From assembly GCA_030447245.1 (NCBI GenBank), contig JAUJPG010000018.1:1-64000 (forward strand): a stretch of 64,000 nucleotides of DNA, read 5' to 3'. Source of the DNA: Chloroflexota bacterium (GTDB lineage Bacteria > Chloroflexota > UBA6077 > JACCZL01). A program made the position numbers and the translations under genes. Of this stretch, positions 17,436 to 28,384 are shown one piece after another (position 1 is the first letter of the stretch; each line of letters starts with the position of its first letter). The notes below the pieces were generated by a model that had not been told where the DNA came from, did not search any database, and saw only the letters and a program-made list of their open reading frames with translations.

Positions 17436-18427
17436 ATGCAGGGGTTGCGGCGCGACCGTATCCAGCTCGCCGAGTTTGAAGAGCGGGCGGCAGGAATTGT
17501 CGGACGAGCCGGCGCTTTGTTGCTCGAACATTACACCCGCACCTTGGTCGTAGAATTCAAGAACGAGGCCAGGACCGATCCGGTAACGGCGGCGGATCGC
17601 GCGGTCGAGCAGCAGGTTAGAGCCGAGCTGCGCGCCCAGTTCCCAAGCCACGGCTTCCTTGGCGAAGAGGGCACCGAGCAAGACCTCGGCGCGGAGTGTG
17701 TCTGGGTCTTGGACCCGCTCGACGGGACAGCAAACTTCGCGGGACGCCTACCCTTCTTCGGTGTGTCTCTGGCGTTGCTGCGCAACGGCGTTCCCGTCGT
17801 CGGCTGCCTCTTCATCCCCTTTGGGCCAAATCTTGGCAGCGCCGTGCTCCGATGCTCTTACGGCAACGGTGCATCGCTGGACGGCGAACCGCTTCGCCCA
17901 GCGCGGCATCCCTTTCGACCGACTGGCCCGGTGGCGCTGCCGCCCGGTTTCGGTTGGATGTTCACGTTGAGCGGCGACCTTGCTAAACGTCGGGCGAGGT
18001 GCGTAACCTGGGAAGCATCTGCTTCGAGCTGGCGATGGTGGCAGGTGGCGGGTTCCAATACGCCGCTTTCTTGCGCCCCAGGATCTGGGATGTGGCGGCG
18101 GGCGCGCTGCTTGTTCGCGAGACGGGCGGGGACGTGCTGACGTGGCGCCGGGCGCCTGGCACCAATTCGACCGGTTCGGGCACCTCCCGGGTCGCGATCG
18201 CAAGGTGCCAGGCTTGCGGGATTGGGCGCGGCCGATTCTTGCGGTCGGACCGCTCGACGTCGTGTGTGTGCCGGCCCAGCTGCGGCTTCGACCTGGGCCT
18301 GCGTGGGCACTGCGCTGGCTCGAGACGCGCCGTCGCGCTGCCCGTGGCTGGTGGCGAGAGCGCGGCCGGGCGGTGCTGCGTCGGCAGGCGAGGGGGATTG
18401 GAGCCATCCCCGGCCCAGTCCACGTGA
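17436..18427 (+). pseudogene. Inositol-monophosphatase-family gene, frameshifted near 17993
   Basis: Starts at ATG 17436, with a TATGCT -10-like sequence just upstream. It carries the Mg/phosphate motifs GEEG (76-79) and DPLDGTANF (93-101), followed by GRLPFFGVSLALLRNG. At about 17990-17996 the frame breaks: the C-terminal part (GEVRNLGSICFELAMVAGG, then IWDVAAGALLVRETGG) continues in another frame, consistent with one lost base. From 18069 the sequence is duplicated at 24959, where the matching tail is open and ends at 25322. Joining 17436-17990 with that second tail would restore an enzyme of about 330 residues acting on inositol phosphates or related sugar phosphates. Specificity cannot be read. 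Confidence 0.85.
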
Positions 18428-19621
18428 CGAGCTGGCGAGCAGTCAACCTCCTGTTCCTGGTGACCACGACGCTCGAATCGCTCGCCATGGGGCACTTGAC
18501 CGCGTTCACGCCGCTGTTTCTCGGCGAGCTCGGCCTGCCCGATGACGACGTTGGCCTCTGGACGGGCCTTCTTTTTGCTGCCATGATGGCCATCGCATTC
18601 CCGCTTGCACCTTTCTGGGGAGCGCTTGCCGAGCGCTACTCCCGTCGCCTGATCATCGTCCGCAGCCAGTACCTCGAAGCAGTCGGCTACGCAACGATGG
18701 CGCTGGCGCCCGACATCTGGTGGCTGCTCGGGTCCCGCCTGGTGCTGGGACTGACGTTTGGCAACATCGCGGTGATCATTGCCACACAGACGCTGATCCT
18801 CCGCGCCGCCATGTCGGAACGGCGATTGCAACCGTGCAGATCGCCGCGCCGATCGCCGCGAGCTTCGGCCCGCCGATCGGAGCCGCCCTGATCGGCTGGA
18901 TTGGGCTGCGCGGCCTGTTTATGCTGGACGCCTTCGCGGCGCTACTCGCCGGGCTGCTTGTGACCTTCCTGATGCCCCCGGCGGTTGCTACAGGCCGCGC
19001 GTCTGTGCTGGCCAGAGCTGGCCAGGCAGCAGTGTTCGTCTGGAAGCGGCGAGCAATCCGCTGGAACTTCGCCGCCTGGTTCTTCAGTCAGGGAGCCAGG
19101 ACAATTGTGGATGCGTATCTTCCACTCGGATCGCCCAGCTCTCGTCCCCGATCCGGCTCGGCGATTGGGCTCGTGCTAGGCGTCTATGGACTACTGACTA
19201 CAGCCGCGACCTGGCTCTCAGGCGGCTCGTCGACGACAGGGGCGGGGTGCGGTGGCTAGCGCCGACGATGATCGCCGCGACGCTTGCCACACTCGGCCTT
19301 GCGCTTGCAACGGATCTTCGAGCGCTGGCGGTTCTGGCCTGGTGCCGTGCCTTGCCATTCGCAGCCGCCAGCACGTTGCTGTATGGCCATCTGGCGCGCG
19401 TGCTCCCGGGCGGAGCGCCAGACCTCCGTCATGGCACTCACGCCGATGCCGCGCAACGTAGCCGCGTTCCTCCTGCCCCTGCTCGCTGCCGCGGCTGCGC
19501 CGCTCGGAGTCGGGGCTGCTCTCGCGGTTGGGGCCACGGCGTATGGCGGGTGCGCAGTGGCGGTTGGCTAATGGTCCGCACTGGCGACGACGAGCGCAGC
19601 ACTGAGTCGAACCAACAATGA
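18424..19621 (+). pseudogene. Broken copy of the first MFS transporter gene (left repeat)
   Basis: Matches the intact gene at 25319-26521. The frame is kept for about the first 370 bp (to ILxxxM at 18797, where one A is missing), then is lost and regained several times, for example near 18973, 19128-19165, 19216 and 19409. The base changes I aligned against the right copy in this gene are silent (for example 18507 against 25402), whereas the indels destroy the frame. Confidence 0.9.
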
Positions 19622-19632
19622 ACGAGCTGACC

Positions 19633-20438
19633 TCAGGCAGCTGGCAGCCGTTCGAGCACGGCTCTCATGCCCGCGAGATTCCGCCGGAATTCGGGATCGG
19701 AGGGGTTGTCAGCTCAACGAACAGGCCAAGCACACCGATCTCGCGCATCCAGACGTTCATGCTTCCCGTGGCGCGGTACGGAAGCGGGCTCGTTCCGCGC
19801 CCTGCCGCCGGGAGCGGATATCCGCTAGCGTCCGAGTAGGCGCCGACTAGTTCGCCAGCGAGCCCGTCGCGGCCGCCGAACATGAACCGCGGCGCTGTGA
19901 AGGTTGATGACGAGCGCCGGGTCGCTGCTCGAAAGCAGCCAGATGCCCTGCGTGCGAGTCTCCTGCTCCGAAAGGGCTCGGGTCCCCCAAGTCCCGCGCG
20001 GTACACGGCGTTCGAGTCGTAGGCGTCCGACCGCCAGTCCGTCCCACCCCAGTTCGGGGTTTCGGGTCGACTCCGCTCAGGTACCGACGACTTCCTATCG
20101 CCGCGCCATCCGGGTTACCGGACCGGCATAAATTCGAGACCGACGCCGGGCGGGGACCTCATCCAGGGCATCCGAAAAGTGCGCCATGAGCTGGCGGACG
20201 AGGTAAGTCGTGTTCGCCTCGGGACCCCCCGTGCTGACCGCCCAGGACCAACACGCGCGTACTACCCTGGCCCAGGTGGTACACGGACATGGGGAGACCG
20301 CCTTGCGAAAATCCCAACACGGATTCGGGCAGTTCTGTCTGAGCAAACGCCGCTCGTACGCGATGCGCCTGGTGTCAGCAGCGCGGTCGCCGCGGCCGCG
20401 GATTGGAGGAATGTCCGTCGACTCAACTGCTGCACCAT
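19633..20438 (-). pseudogene. Broken copy of the Tat-exported M14 peptidase gene (left repeat)
   Basis: Matches the intact gene at 26533-27336. Single-base gains and losses occur at many places (for example near 19705, 19888, 19921, 20055, 20123 and 20227), so no long frame survives. The few base changes relative to the right copy include conservative ones such as Asn/Ser and Asp/Glu. Confidence 0.9.
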
Positions 20439-20583
20439 GGGACCACCAAGATACAATGCTGCTGGTCGCATCGTCTGAGCCCGCGACCGCGTCCACCGTA
20501 CCACGCTGCGATCGATGCGCACCAGGAAAGTTGGGCGATTGCGGGCGCGGTCGCGCGCGTCAACCGAGCCGTGGAAGGGGTTT

Positions 20584-21386
20584 GTGCCGCGCCGCGCCGC
20601 GTTGGTGTCATTCATAGGACTCCTGATTGGGCTGGTGGGCGGCTCCTGCGCCACGATGCGCTGGCGGAAGAGGCAGAGCTCGTCGTTCGGCTCGCGCATG
20701 CCCTGACGCGATTGTCCGCGACGCAGAGGGCCGACCACTCGCGGCGTTCGGCCTGAACGCGACCGACGCGAGGATGTTGCTGTTCCCAATATCTCGGTGG
20801 CGCGCGGCTCCAGTGGGCTTTCAGCCGCCCGATTTGGTCTACTCTGCCGGTCGTCCGATACGCTCGGTGGTGCTGGGCGATTACCGGGATGATGACCGTG
20901 GACGCTGCCGCCGAATTTGTTGACCTCGCAATCGTCTCTGGCTACTGGTCGCCCGCCGAGCAGGCGGCCGCGTTCGAGGCTTCGGTCAGGCGAAGCCTGG
21001 CGCGTGCCGAGTCCGATCGATCGTGCGGAGGCGGAGGCTCGGGCATCACGGTTCGTGGCGCCGCCGGGCCACTCGCAGCATCAGCTCGGGACCGCGATCG
21101 ACGTCTCCACCGTCGAAATCGGCTACTCGATCAGCCTCACCTCGCTGACACCGCGGCCGGCCGCTGGGTCGCGCTACATGCGTGGGAGTACGGATTTGTC
21201 CTTCCGTATACCCGTCAGGGTGAGGCCCGCAGCGGCTACGCGTTCGAACCCTGGCATCTTCGCTGGGTCGGGCGTGTCCTGGCGGCATTCCTGAACACCC
21301 AGAGGTACCTGGACGATCCCATGTTCGTGGTGGATGACTATCTCCTTGCGATCGAACAAATCCTGGACGCTGAGGCAATTCCGTGA
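20584..21386 (+). pseudogene. Broken copy of the VanY-like peptidase gene (left repeat)
   Basis: Matches 27484-28290. Frameshifts lie near 20646, 20705, 20889, 21014 and 21134. A C-to-T change at about 20947 turns the family motif GYRSP into GYWSP. The stretch between 20710 and 20880 is identical to the right copy. Confidence 0.9.
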
Positions 21387-21480
21387 TCTGTCGGAGGACG
21401 GTGTCTCTGATGCCGCCGCATAGCGTCGGGCCAGGACTTCACGGTGAGGGAACCTTCGCACACCAGACTGCGGGCGCTGG

Positions 21481-22668
21481 ATGGTAAGCGTTCCAGCCGA
21501 GGAGGCGATCGGCCGTTTCACTGGCGTATCACGGCGTTGGCCGGGTCTCGCATTCGCCCGGCAACGGCATTGACGCGGCGTGGTCAGCTTTGCGTTGCCC
21601 GGCATCCGTACAGAGTGGCAACTCACGCCAGCCGAGCTTGGTCTCATCATCCCCGCCTTCGGGGTTGGCCAGTTGTTGGGTGCCGTGCTGGGCGGGATCG
21701 TGGCCGACCGGCTGGGCCGACGGGGGCGGGTTCTGCATTACCGCGACTACCGCTGGAGTCGCCATGGGACTGGCTGCCCTGGCTACGCACCCCACCCTGC
21801 TGGGACTGTTTCTGCTCCTTGCCGGGCTCGGCTTCGGAGGGGTAGCGCGTAGCTGCGTCGCTCGTCAGCGAGTTCGCGCCAGCCCAACATCGCGGCCGTA
21901 TGATCGCCTGGACCCAGGTCTTCTGGGTGGCTGGCTGGTGCGCGGCTTCGCTGGCGGTGGTCTCTTCGCTCAGCAGCTCGGCTGGCGTGGGCTTTCGCGC
22001 TAGGGAGCGTGACGCTCGTCATTGAGTAGTGGGCTGGCTTCTCGTGCCCGAGTCACCGGCTCGCGCGGGGCCTCCCGAAGCGGCCGCCGCGTTGTCGGGC
22101 GACCTGAGCCGCCGCTACGGCATCCACGTGCCATTCACGCCCTCATCCGCGGTCAGCGCTTGCGGAGCTCTGGGGCCGGGCGCTGGCGCACCTTGTGGAC
22201 GACCTGGATCAGCTGGCTATCCTGGCGGGCCCCTGATCTACTGGCTGCCAGTACCCGAATCGGGACCGCATTTCAGACCAGTGCCATGGTGGTATCGCTG
22301 GGACGCTGCTGTCCGTCCTCCCCGATTGGCCGCCCGTTGATGCTGTTGTCGCTCGGCACGGCGAGCGTTGCCGTTCATGATCGCCGACCAACCGCTGTGG
22401 GTGGGCGTCGGCGCGGCGGCAAGCCGCTCCGTCAGTCGTGCTTGCCTGGGCCGCAGTACCCGACCCGCATCCGAGCGAGTGCGGTCGGTTGGGCCTCAGG
22501 TTCGGCGCGGCTGGGAGCGATCGGTGCTCCAGCAGTGACCGGCGTACTGCTCGGACCGGGCGGGGCGACAACCGAGCCGCGGCGTTCGCGGTGCTGCTGC
22601 TTGCCGCCTTCATCTTCGTGATGCGCTGAGGAGACGGCCGACGCACGCTCGAGGAGCTCACTGGCTAG
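21481..22668 (+). pseudogene. Broken copy of the second MFS transporter gene (left repeat)
   Basis: Matches 28385-29698 but is about 126 bp shorter. Besides single-base changes it lacks blocks of roughly 10-25 bases, for example near 22062, 22135, 22190, 22290 and 22440. No functional transporter could be made from it. Confidence 0.9.
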
Positions 22669-22862
22669 TCTCGTGTAGTCTCAGCCAGGAGCCCGATAGT
22701 ATTGGGCGGGCTCGCGGCCCTGCCGCGGCTGACGAGCGGACGCGTTGTGCGCTGGTAGATCCTGGTCTGCGCTCCGCACGGCATCCTCGTCGAATGCAGC
22801 TAAGCGTCACCTTCCACCCGCACCTTGCGCGGGACGCCCTCACGTTCTGGCGTTACGGCGAC

Positions 22863-24103
22863 TCACCCGCCGAGCGTAGAGCGAGGTCAGTCGACCCGTC
22901 GCCGCGTGTCACCTAGGCCGACGACGCGCCGACTGGCCCGTTCAATCATTTCCAGGTCGGTCGGTTCGTCAATCTTATCGCGCGCCGCGCTGAGCGCCGC
23001 CGCGACGGACGATTGGCTCGCGTCGATTGCGGGGCACGAGCGCGGCAGCGCGCCCGAGCGCTTCGACCAGGTGCGCGGCGAAGATCGGAGAGCCGAAGTG
23101 CCATCTGGGTGAACGGTGTCGACCGCGCGTTCGAGCCCGTCTCGCGGGCTGGGACTCGCCGTCCGCGCCGCTGCGCGCGCTCGGCAGCCGGGGCGGCCCC
23201 CGTCAGAATCGGTCAGGCGGTCGACGCAGGTCGTCGCTGTCGTCGGGTCGTTGCCGACAGGGCACGGACGGCGATGTCGGCGAGCTGAATACCTCGACGT
23301 CGTGCTGCAGCGTGCTGCTCCGGCCTGGCCACGAAGGCCGAACGCACCGTGCTGGTAACTTCCTCGTCGGCTGCCGACAGTCGCTCGCCACGTCGGCGAG
23401 ACGAATTCGCCGATCATCGGCTCCATTCGGACCGTCAGCTGTCCCTTCGCGGCCAGCTCGAACAGCTCGTCGGCATCGACCGCCTGCAGGTACCCACCTC
23501 GCTTGGCGATCTGTAATCGACCACGGTAGCCTCGTCGCTCCCCGCGCGGGAAGAGCGCGACCAGCTGAAGGGTGTCGCTCGCCGCGCGGTCGACGATGAC
23601 CGCCGCCCGACTCGGCGGTGTGGTGGATGAAGAAGATCAGGAACCCGACCGTAACCAGGGCTAGCCCGATTGCGACCGCGACCCCGAGCGACGGGACGAA
23701 CGAAGTCCCGTCGTCGCGAGCCGAGGGACCGTGCGCAGGATGAGCAACGTGTAGGTGAAGGTCCCGATGAAGATGCCCAGAACGACCTGATTGAACGGTC
23801 CCCGGCAAAGTTGCGGAGGACGCGCGGGGTGAACTGGCCGAAGCGAGCTGGAGGGCGATGATCGTGATCGAGAAGAGGGTGGCGGCGACGGTGATCAGCG
23901 GGCCTCAGGAGGCTCCTTCGACGCTGGTAGTGAACGTCAGGGAAGCCAGCGAGCGGAGCATCTGTCATCAGGCGTCGGTCCAGGTCGACCATCACGGCCG
24001 CCAACACGATCGCGAACGCCGTCATCGCGGTCGGCACGAACCAGAGGCTCGTCCGAGTCTCCCACCATGTCCCGAGCTTGGTCGCACTGAGCCCCGTCTG
24101 CAT
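22863..24103 (-). pseudogene. Broken copy of the DUF2254 membrane-protein gene (left repeat)
   Basis: Matches 29899-31269 but is about 130 bp shorter, with dispersed deletions (for example near 23020, 23100, 23145, 23395, 23515 and 23905). Only short pieces of frame remain. Confidence 0.9.
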
Positions 24104-24201
24104 CGGCTCCTCCACCTGTCGACTCGTGGGCCCGCGCTTCGCCGCCCGAGTCCTGCCATTCGCTCTGCCCGACCGCAAGGCGGCCGGCGGGTCATCCTCC
24201 A

Positions 24202-24958
24202 CTACGCTCCTTCAGCCGCGTGGGCGCTGGCCGCGGGATATGCCTGCCCCATTCTCGACGCGAGCGGCGAAAGCCGCGATGTGGATGGTGAGGACGCCGA
24301 TGCCGGGCGGCGTCGACGTCTAGGATGTCGCGCTCGCGCGTCCTTCAGGTCTCGGACGCCGTGCCCAGCAGCCATGAAGCGGAGCGTAAGCTCAAGCCAG
24401 TTGTCGGTGATTCCGGTAATAGACCAGGTCGACCATCCTGATGAAGTATCGCTTCTGCATCGACCCGCTCACGTCCCATTTCCTCCGCCTTGACGGTATG
24501 GCGTTCGGCCGCCGCCAGCAAGATCTGCTCGGCGCGGGACCGATTAGCAGTATAGGTGATTGGGACGCTGGGAGCCTTTCCCAGATGTACGGAAATCTCG
24601 GCTGTAGTTGTACCCGGCTCGTCGAAAATCTTGGCGTTGCTCACGGTCACGATGACCCTGACTGCGCGCTGGCTCGATCCCGCGCCCTGGACAGTGGGCG
24701 GCTGGCCCATCTCCATGATGGATGCGAGCCCGATCACGTCGCCACGGCCCGGCGCCACCGCGTGAAGTTGTCACCGCGCCACGAAGTAGCCAGCGGATCG
24801 CGGCGACGACCTTCTGCAGTGGAAGTGGTCTGCGCTGCCCAGGGCCGGTCAGGCTCGATCTCGATGACAGCAGGGCCAGCAGCAGGATGACCCCAGGTTG
24901 AGCCCCTCGTCCAGAACCGAACGTTGCGGAGTACGAAACCGGGGCCGTTGCTGAGGAA
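24202..24958 (-). pseudogene. Broken and 5'-truncated copy of the mscS-family gene (left repeat)
   Basis: Matches the 3' part of 31380-32420. It is full of deletions of up to tens of bases, and is cut off at 24958, where the homology would continue into the N-terminal membrane segments. There it meets the inositol-phosphatase tail directly, which defines the tandem-repeat junction. Confidence 0.9.
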
Positions 24959-25322
24959 GTTGCGCCCCAGGATCTGGGATGTGGCGGCGGGCGCGCTGCT
25001 TGTTCGCGAGACGGGCGGGGACGTGCTGACGTGGCGCCGGGGCGCCTGGCACCAATTCGACCGGTTCCGGGCACCTCCCCCGGGTCGCGATCGCTCGGTG
25101 CCAGGCTTGCGGGATTGGGCGCGGCCGATTCTTGCGGTCGGACCGCTCGACGTCGTGTGTGTGCCGGCCCAGCTGCGGCTTCGACCTGGGCCTGCGCGGG
25201 CACTGCGCTGGCTCGAGACGCGCCGTCGCGCTGCCCGTAGCTGGTGGCGAGAGCACCGACCGGGCGGTGCTGCGTCGGCAGGCGAGGGGGGATTGGAGCC
25301 ATCCCCGGCCCAGTCCACGTGA
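24959..25322 (+). pseudogene. C-terminal fragment of the inositol-monophosphatase-like gene (right repeat)
   Basis: Reads RPRIWDVAAGALLVRETGG, WHQFDRF and RDWARPILAVGPLD in one open frame to TGA 25320-25322, which overlaps the MFS GTG start by 4 bp in the same GTGA style seen elsewhere in this window. It has no start of its own because its 5' end is the repeat junction. If the left repeat is removed it becomes the natural end of the gene beginning at 17436. Confidence 0.8.
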
Positions 25323-26521
25323 CGAGCTGGCGAGCAGTCAACCTCCTGTTCCTGGTGACCACGACGCTCGAATCGCTCGCCATGGGGCACTTGACCGCGT
25401 TTACGCCGCTGTTTCTCGGCGAGCTCGGCCTGCCCGACGACGACGTTGGCCTCTGGACGGGCCTTCTTTTTGCTGCCATGATGGCCATCGCATTCCCGCT
25501 TGCACCTTTCTGGGGAGCGCTTGCCGAGCGCTACTCCCGTCGCCTGATCATCGTCCGCAGCCAGTACCTCGAAGCAGTCGGCTACGCAACGATGGCGCTG
25601 GCGCCCGACATCTGGTGGCTGCTCGGGTCCCGCCTGGTGCTGGGACTGACGTTTGGCAACATCGCGGTGATCATTGCCACACAGACGCTGATCACTCCGC
25701 GCCGCCATGTCGGAACGGCGATTGCAACCGTGCAGATCGCCGCGCCGATCGCCGCGAGCTTCGGCCCGCCGATCGGAGCCGCCCTGATCGGCTGGATTGG
25801 GCTGCGCGGCCTGTTTATGCTGGACGCGTTCGCGGCGCTACTCGCCGGGCTGCTTGTGACCTTCCTGATGCCCGAACCGGTGGTTGCTACAGGCCGCGCG
25901 TCTGTGCTGGCCAGAGCTGGCCAGGCAGCAGTGTTCGTCTGGAAGCGGCGAGCAATCCGCTGGAACTTCGCCGCCTGGTTCTTCAGTCAGGGAGCCAGGA
26001 CAATTGTGGATGCGTATCTTCCACTCCGGATCGCCCAGCTCGTCCCCGATCCGGCTCCGGCGATTGGGCTCGTGCTAGGCGTCTATGGACTACTGACTAC
26101 AGCCGCGACCTGGCTCTCAGGCCGGCTCGTCGACGACAGGGGCGGGGTGCGGTGGCTAGCGCCGACGATGATCGCCGCGACGCTTGCCACACTCGGCCTT
26201 GCACTTGCAACGGATCTTCGAGCGCTGGCGGTTCTGGCCTGGTGCCGTGCCTTGCCATTCGCAGCCGCCAGCACGTTGCTGTATGGCCATCTGGCGCGCG
26301 TGCTCCCGGCGGAGCGCCAGACCTCCGTCATGGCACTCACGCCGATGCCGCGCAACGTAGCCGCGTTCCTCCTGCCCCTGCTCGCTGCCGCGGCTGCGCC
26401 GCTCGGAGTCGGGGCAGCTCTCGCGGTTGGGGCCACGGCGTATGGCGGGTGCGCAGTGGCCGGTTGGCTAATGGTCCGCACTGGCGACGACGAGCGCAGC
26501 ACTGAGTCGAACCAACAATGA
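25319..26521 (+). CDS. Major facilitator superfamily transporter
   Basis: A 400-residue inner-membrane carrier with about 12 hydrophobic segments. The chosen GTG at 25319 overlaps the upstream stop and starts right before the first segment (AVNLLFLVTTTLESLAMGHL). The MFS loop 2-3 signature appears as APFWGALAERYSRRLIIVRS, and a second-half counterpart as SGRLVDDRGGVRW. The family includes drug, sugar and small-molecule carriers, and nothing here fixes the substrate. Its stop is 11 bp from the stop of the convergent M14 peptidase gene. Confidence 0.88.
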   Translation: MTSWRAVNLLFLVTTTLESLAMGHLTAFTPLFLGELGLPDDDVGLWTGLLFAAMMAIAFPLAPFWGALAERYSRRLIIVRSQYLEAVGYATMALAPDIWWLLGSRLVLGLTFGNIAVIIATQTLITPRRHVGTAIATVQIAAPIAASFGPPIGAALIGWIGLRGLFMLDAFAALLAGLLVTFLMPEPVVATGRASVLARAGQAAVFVWKRRAIRWNFAAWFFSQGARTIVDAYLPLRIAQLVPDPAPAIGLVLGVYGLLTTAATWLSGRLVDDRGGVRWLAPTMIAATLATLGLALATDLRALAVLAWCRALPFAAASTLLYGHLARVLPAERQTSVMALTPMPRNVAAFLLPLLAAAAAPLGVGAALAVGATAYGGCAVAGWLMVRTGDDERSTESNQQ

Positions 26522-26532
26522 ACGAGCTGACC

Positions 26533-27336
26533 TCAGGCAGCTGGCAGCCGTTCGAGCACGGCTCTCATGCCCGCGAGATTCCGCCGGAATTCGGGATCGG
26601 AGGGGGTTGTCAGCTCAACGAACAGGCCAAGCACACCGATCTCGCGCATCCAGACGTTCATGCTTCCCGTGGCGCGGTACGGAAGCGGGTTCGTCCCGCG
26701 CCCTGCCGCCGGGAGCGGATATCCGCTAGCGTCCGAGTAGGCGCCGGCTAGTTCGCCAGCGAGCCCGTCGCGGCCGCCGAACATGAACCCACCGGCGCTG
26801 TGAAGGTTGATGACGAGCGCCGGTCGCTGCTCGAGCAGCCAGATGCCCTGCGTGCGAGTCTCCTGCTCCGAAAAGGGCTCGGGTCCCCCAAGTCCCGCGC
26901 GGTACACGGCGTTCGAGTCGTAGGCGTCCGACCGCCAGTCCGTCCCACCCCAGTTCCGGTTCGGGTCGACTCCGCTCAGGTACTGACGACTTCCTATCGC
27001 CGCGCCATCCGGGTTACCGACCGGCATAAAGTCGAGACCGACGCCGGCGGGGACCTCATCCGGGGCATCCGAAAAGTGCGCCATGAGCTGGCGGACGAGG
27101 TAAGTCGTGTTCGCCTCGGGACCCCCGTGCTGACCGCCCAGGACCAACACGCGCGTACTACCCTGGCCCAGGTGGTACACGGACATGGGGAGACCGCCTT
27201 GCGAAAATCCCAACACGGATTCGGGCAGTTCTGTCTGAGCAAACGCCGCTCGTACGCGATGCGTGCCTGGTGTCAGCAGCGCGGTCGCCGCGGCCGCGGA
27301 TTGGAGGAATGTCCGTCGACTCAACTGCTGCACCAT
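26533..27336 (-). CDS. Tat-exported M14-family zinc carboxypeptidase
   Basis: Chosen start ATG 27336 gives 267 residues beginning with a twin-arginine signal (SRRTFLQSAAAATALL, Arg7-Arg8), so the folded enzyme should be exported. Zinc ligands are visible as His70 and Glu74 in GGQHGGPEANTT and His179 in INLHSAG; the catalytic Glu241 lies in FVELTTP; VDPNRNWG (123-130) is the substrate carboxylate site. M14 enzymes with HGGxExNT motifs often cut peptidoglycan or gamma-glutamyl peptides. It is divergent from the VanY-like gene (147-bp gap) and between two MFS genes. Confidence 0.87.
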   Translation of the reverse strand: MVQQLSRRTFLQSAAAATALLTPGTHRVRAAFAQTELPESVLGFSQGGLPMSVYHLGQGSTRVLVLGGQHGGPEANTTYLVRQLMAHFSDAPDEVPAGVGLDFMPVGNPDGAAIGSRQYLSGVDPNRNWGGTDWRSDAYDSNAVYRAGLGGPEPFSEQETRTQGIWLLEQRPALVINLHSAGGFMFGGRDGLAGELAGAYSDASGYPLPAAGRGTNPLPYRATGSMNVWMREIGVLGLFVELTTPSDPEFRRNLAGMRAVLERLPAA

Positions 27337-27483
27337 GGGACCACCAAGATACAATGCTGCTGGTCGCACGGTCTGAGCCCGCGACCGCGTCCACCGTACC
27401 ACGCTGCGATCGATGCGCACCAGGAAAGTTGGGCGATTGCGGGCACCGGTCGCGCGTCAACCCGGCCGTGGAAAGGGGGTTTC

Positions 27484-28290
27484 GTGCCGCGCCGCGCCGC
27501 GTTGGTGTCATTCATAGGACTCCTGATTGGGCTGGTGGGCGGCTCCCTGCGCCACGATGCGCTGGCGGAAGAGGCAGAGCTCGTCCTTCGGCTCGCGCAT
27601 GCCCCTGACGCGATTGTCCGCGACGCAGAGGGCCGACCACTCGCGGCGTTCGGCCTGAACGCGACCGACGCGAGGATGTTGCTGTTCCCAATATCTCGGT
27701 GGCGCGCGGCTCCAGTGGGCTTTCAGCCGCCCGATTTGGTCTACTCTGCCGGTCGTCCGATACGCTCGGTGGTGCTGGGCGATTACCGGATGATGACCGT
27801 GGACGCTGCCGCCGAATTTGTTGACCTCGCAATCGTCTCTGGCTACCGGTCGCCCGCCGAGCAGGCGGCCGCGTTCGAGGCTTCGGTCAGGCGAAGCCTG
27901 GCGCGTGCCGAGAGTCCGATCGATCGTGCGGAGGCGGAGGCTCGGGCATCACGGTTCGTGGCGCCGCCGGGCCACTCGCAGCATCAGCTCGGGACCGCGA
28001 TCGACGTCTCCACCGTCGAAATCGGCTACTCGATCCAGCCTCACCTCGCTGACACCGCGGCCGGCCGCTGGGTCGCGCTACATGCGTGGGAGTACGGATT
28101 TGTCCTTCCGTATACCCGTCAGGGTGAGGCCCGCAGCGGCTACGCGTTCGAACCCTGGCATCTTCGCTGGGTCGGGCGTGTCCTGGCGGCATTCCTGAAC
28201 ACCCAGAGGTACCTGGACGATCCCATGTTCGTGGTGGATGACTATCTCCTTGCGATCGAACAAATCCTGGACGCTGAGGCAATTCCGTGA
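27484..28290 (+). CDS. VanY/DacB-like D-Ala-D-Ala carboxypeptidase (peptidase M15)
   Basis: Trims the terminal D-alanine of peptidoglycan stem peptides outside the membrane. The GTG at 27484 follows an AAGGGGG ribosome site and leads into a hydrophobic signal/anchor (ALVSFIGLLIGLVGG). Family motifs: GYRSPAEQAAAFEASV at 120-135, SQHQLGTAID at 165-174 with zinc ligands His167 and Asp174, and EPWHLRWVG at 223-231 with catalytic Glu223 and ligand His226. At 268 residues it is normal for the family. It is divergent from the M14 peptidase gene and 94 bp upstream of a second MFS gene. Confidence 0.9.
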   Translation: MPRRAALVSFIGLLIGLVGGSLRHDALAEEAELVLRLAHAPDAIVRDAEGRPLAAFGLNATDARMLLFPISRWRAAPVGFQPPDLVYSAGRPIRSVVLGDYRMMTVDAAAEFVDLAIVSGYRSPAEQAAAFEASVRRSLARAESPIDRAEAEARASRFVAPPGHSQHQLGTAIDVSTVEIGYSIQPHLADTAAGRWVALHAWEYGFVLPYTRQGEARSGYAFEPWHLRWVGRVLAAFLNTQRYLDDPMFVVDDYLLAIEQILDAEAIP

Positions 28291-28384
28291 TCTGTCGGAG
28301 GACGGTGTCTCTGATGCCGCCGCATAGCGTCGGGCCAGGACTTCACGGTGAGGGAAGATTCGCACACCAGACTGCGGGCGCTGG

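Larger units (their letters stand above)
18069..24958 (+). repeat. Left copy of a ~7-kb tandem direct repeat, riddled with indels
   Basis: From TTGCGCCCCAGGATCTGGG at 18069 this block matches 24959-32289 in order and strand throughout. It is about 6.89 kb against 7.33 kb for the right copy, a net loss of about 440 bp made of many 1-base and some 5-30-base deletions, with few insertions. Every gene in it is out of frame several times, in coding and intergenic parts alike, and deletions become denser after about 22 kb. It ends inside the mscS homologue at 24958, where it joins abruptly to the inositol-phosphatase sequence. See the findings for why I suspect an assembly artefact. Confidence 0.9.

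Noticed and set aside
18069-24958. Left repeat as a new programmed-frameshift gene set
   Set aside because: Frameshifts occur at dozens of unrelated sites, in gaps as well as genes, and no slippery sequence recurs.
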